Source of the DNA: Bactericera cockerelli
Taxonomy: Eukaryota > Arthropoda > Insecta > Hemiptera > Triozidae
Length of the DNA: 64,000 nucleotides
Assembly (NCBI GenBank): GCA_024516035.1
Contig: CM044961.1
Span: forward strand, 7,495,796 to 7,559,795
Reading direction: 5' to 3'
Below, in pieces: positions 63,748 to 64,000 of this stretch (within the stretch, counting starts at the first letter, position 1; each line of letters opens with the position of its first letter). The translations under genes and the position numbers were made by a program. The notes under the pieces were generated by a model. That model searched no databases, was not told the origin of the DNA, and was given only the letters and a program-made list of their open reading frames with translations.

Positions 63748-64000
63748 GCGTGCACTGGTAGTCAAGTGGTTAACTCGCTTCTCTGGTAATCCAGGTAGCG
63801 TGGGGATTCAGTCAAGGAGATTCGTAAAAGTAGCGCTAGTGTGCAGCTTTTAGAAAGGCGCACACTTATCCGGATTGTACGGATGCTAGTTTCATTGGTG
63901 GTCAAGTGGTCAACGCGCTAGTCTGGTAATCCAGGTAGCGTAAGGATTCGTTGGTTCGAATCCGACCCAGTGCATGGATTTTTCTTCATTAATTTGAGTT
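63748..64000 (+). mobile_element. T2 SINE heads at the window edge, copy 2
   Basis: Matches 35549-35815 up to the last base; truncated by the window. Confidence 0.75.

Overview
This is a repeat-rich, AT-rich animal nuclear window. Split genes with GT-AG introns, a mariner-type transposon load and the exon layout of the glycerol-3-phosphate dehydrogenase gene point to an arthropod, probably an insect; I cannot name the species. Local names for the recurrent short elements: T1 to T6 are tRNA-derived SINEs (A and B boxes visible); A-element is a ~250 bp repeat ending in (CAA)n; H- and L-elements are ~120-200 bp repeats with an ATTGCC/GGCAAT-like or GAATGCC/GGCATT hairpin and an A/T-rich tail; 5S-SINE is a 5S rRNA-derived SINE.

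Layout. 1-5 kb holds compact ordinary genes: an exon of NPLOC4 (minus), an unrecognised one-helix membrane ORF (plus), and a complete three-exon SEM1/DSS1 gene (plus) whose first intron carries an unrecognised small minus-strand ORF. 5-9 kb shows no supportable gene. From 10 kb to the right edge the window is dominated by the minus-strand cytosolic NAD-dependent glycerol-3-phosphate dehydrogenase gene (Gpdh). Seven coding exons, here called A (N-terminal side) to G (C-terminal), are seen. Exons A-F occur twice: copy 1 (left) at 12981-29782 and copy 2 (right) at 41993-63334. Exon G occurs once (10095-10191), and the first exon (start codon to GSGNW) is not seen and probably lies right of the window. 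The repeat unit is about 29 kb, with one edge about 10-20 bp beyond the exon F donor, and its right-hand copy runs off the window.

The two copies differ at 20 positions in 912 coding nt by my count, all synonymous, and the splice phases would let exon F of copy 2 join exon A of copy 1 in frame. Around this core are partial tandem copies of exons A, B, D and E, a 38-bp minisatellite that has amplified the exon-B splice donor (with the codon of the catalytic lysine) about 18 and 15 times, and a 38/39-bp satellite that is 1.1 kb in one copy and 2.7 kb in the other.

The two copies act as filled/empty controls for each other. Many transposons are present in one copy only, with exact target-site duplications: a truncated mariner, a 5.3 kb near-palindromic TA-flanked element with a nested 3.0 kb hAT-like element that itself contains a 0.9 kb inverted-repeat element, a PIF/Harbinger-type MITE, a 5S-SINE, T4 SINEs, an H-element split by fold-back elements, and L-elements. 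Between the copies lie a long repetitive-protein ORF (18-residue period), a 100-N assembly gap, and a mariner-superfamily element with inverted arms of over 400 bp. The gap and the similarity of the copies mean that a mis-joined alternative haplotype must be excluded before the duplication is taken as real.
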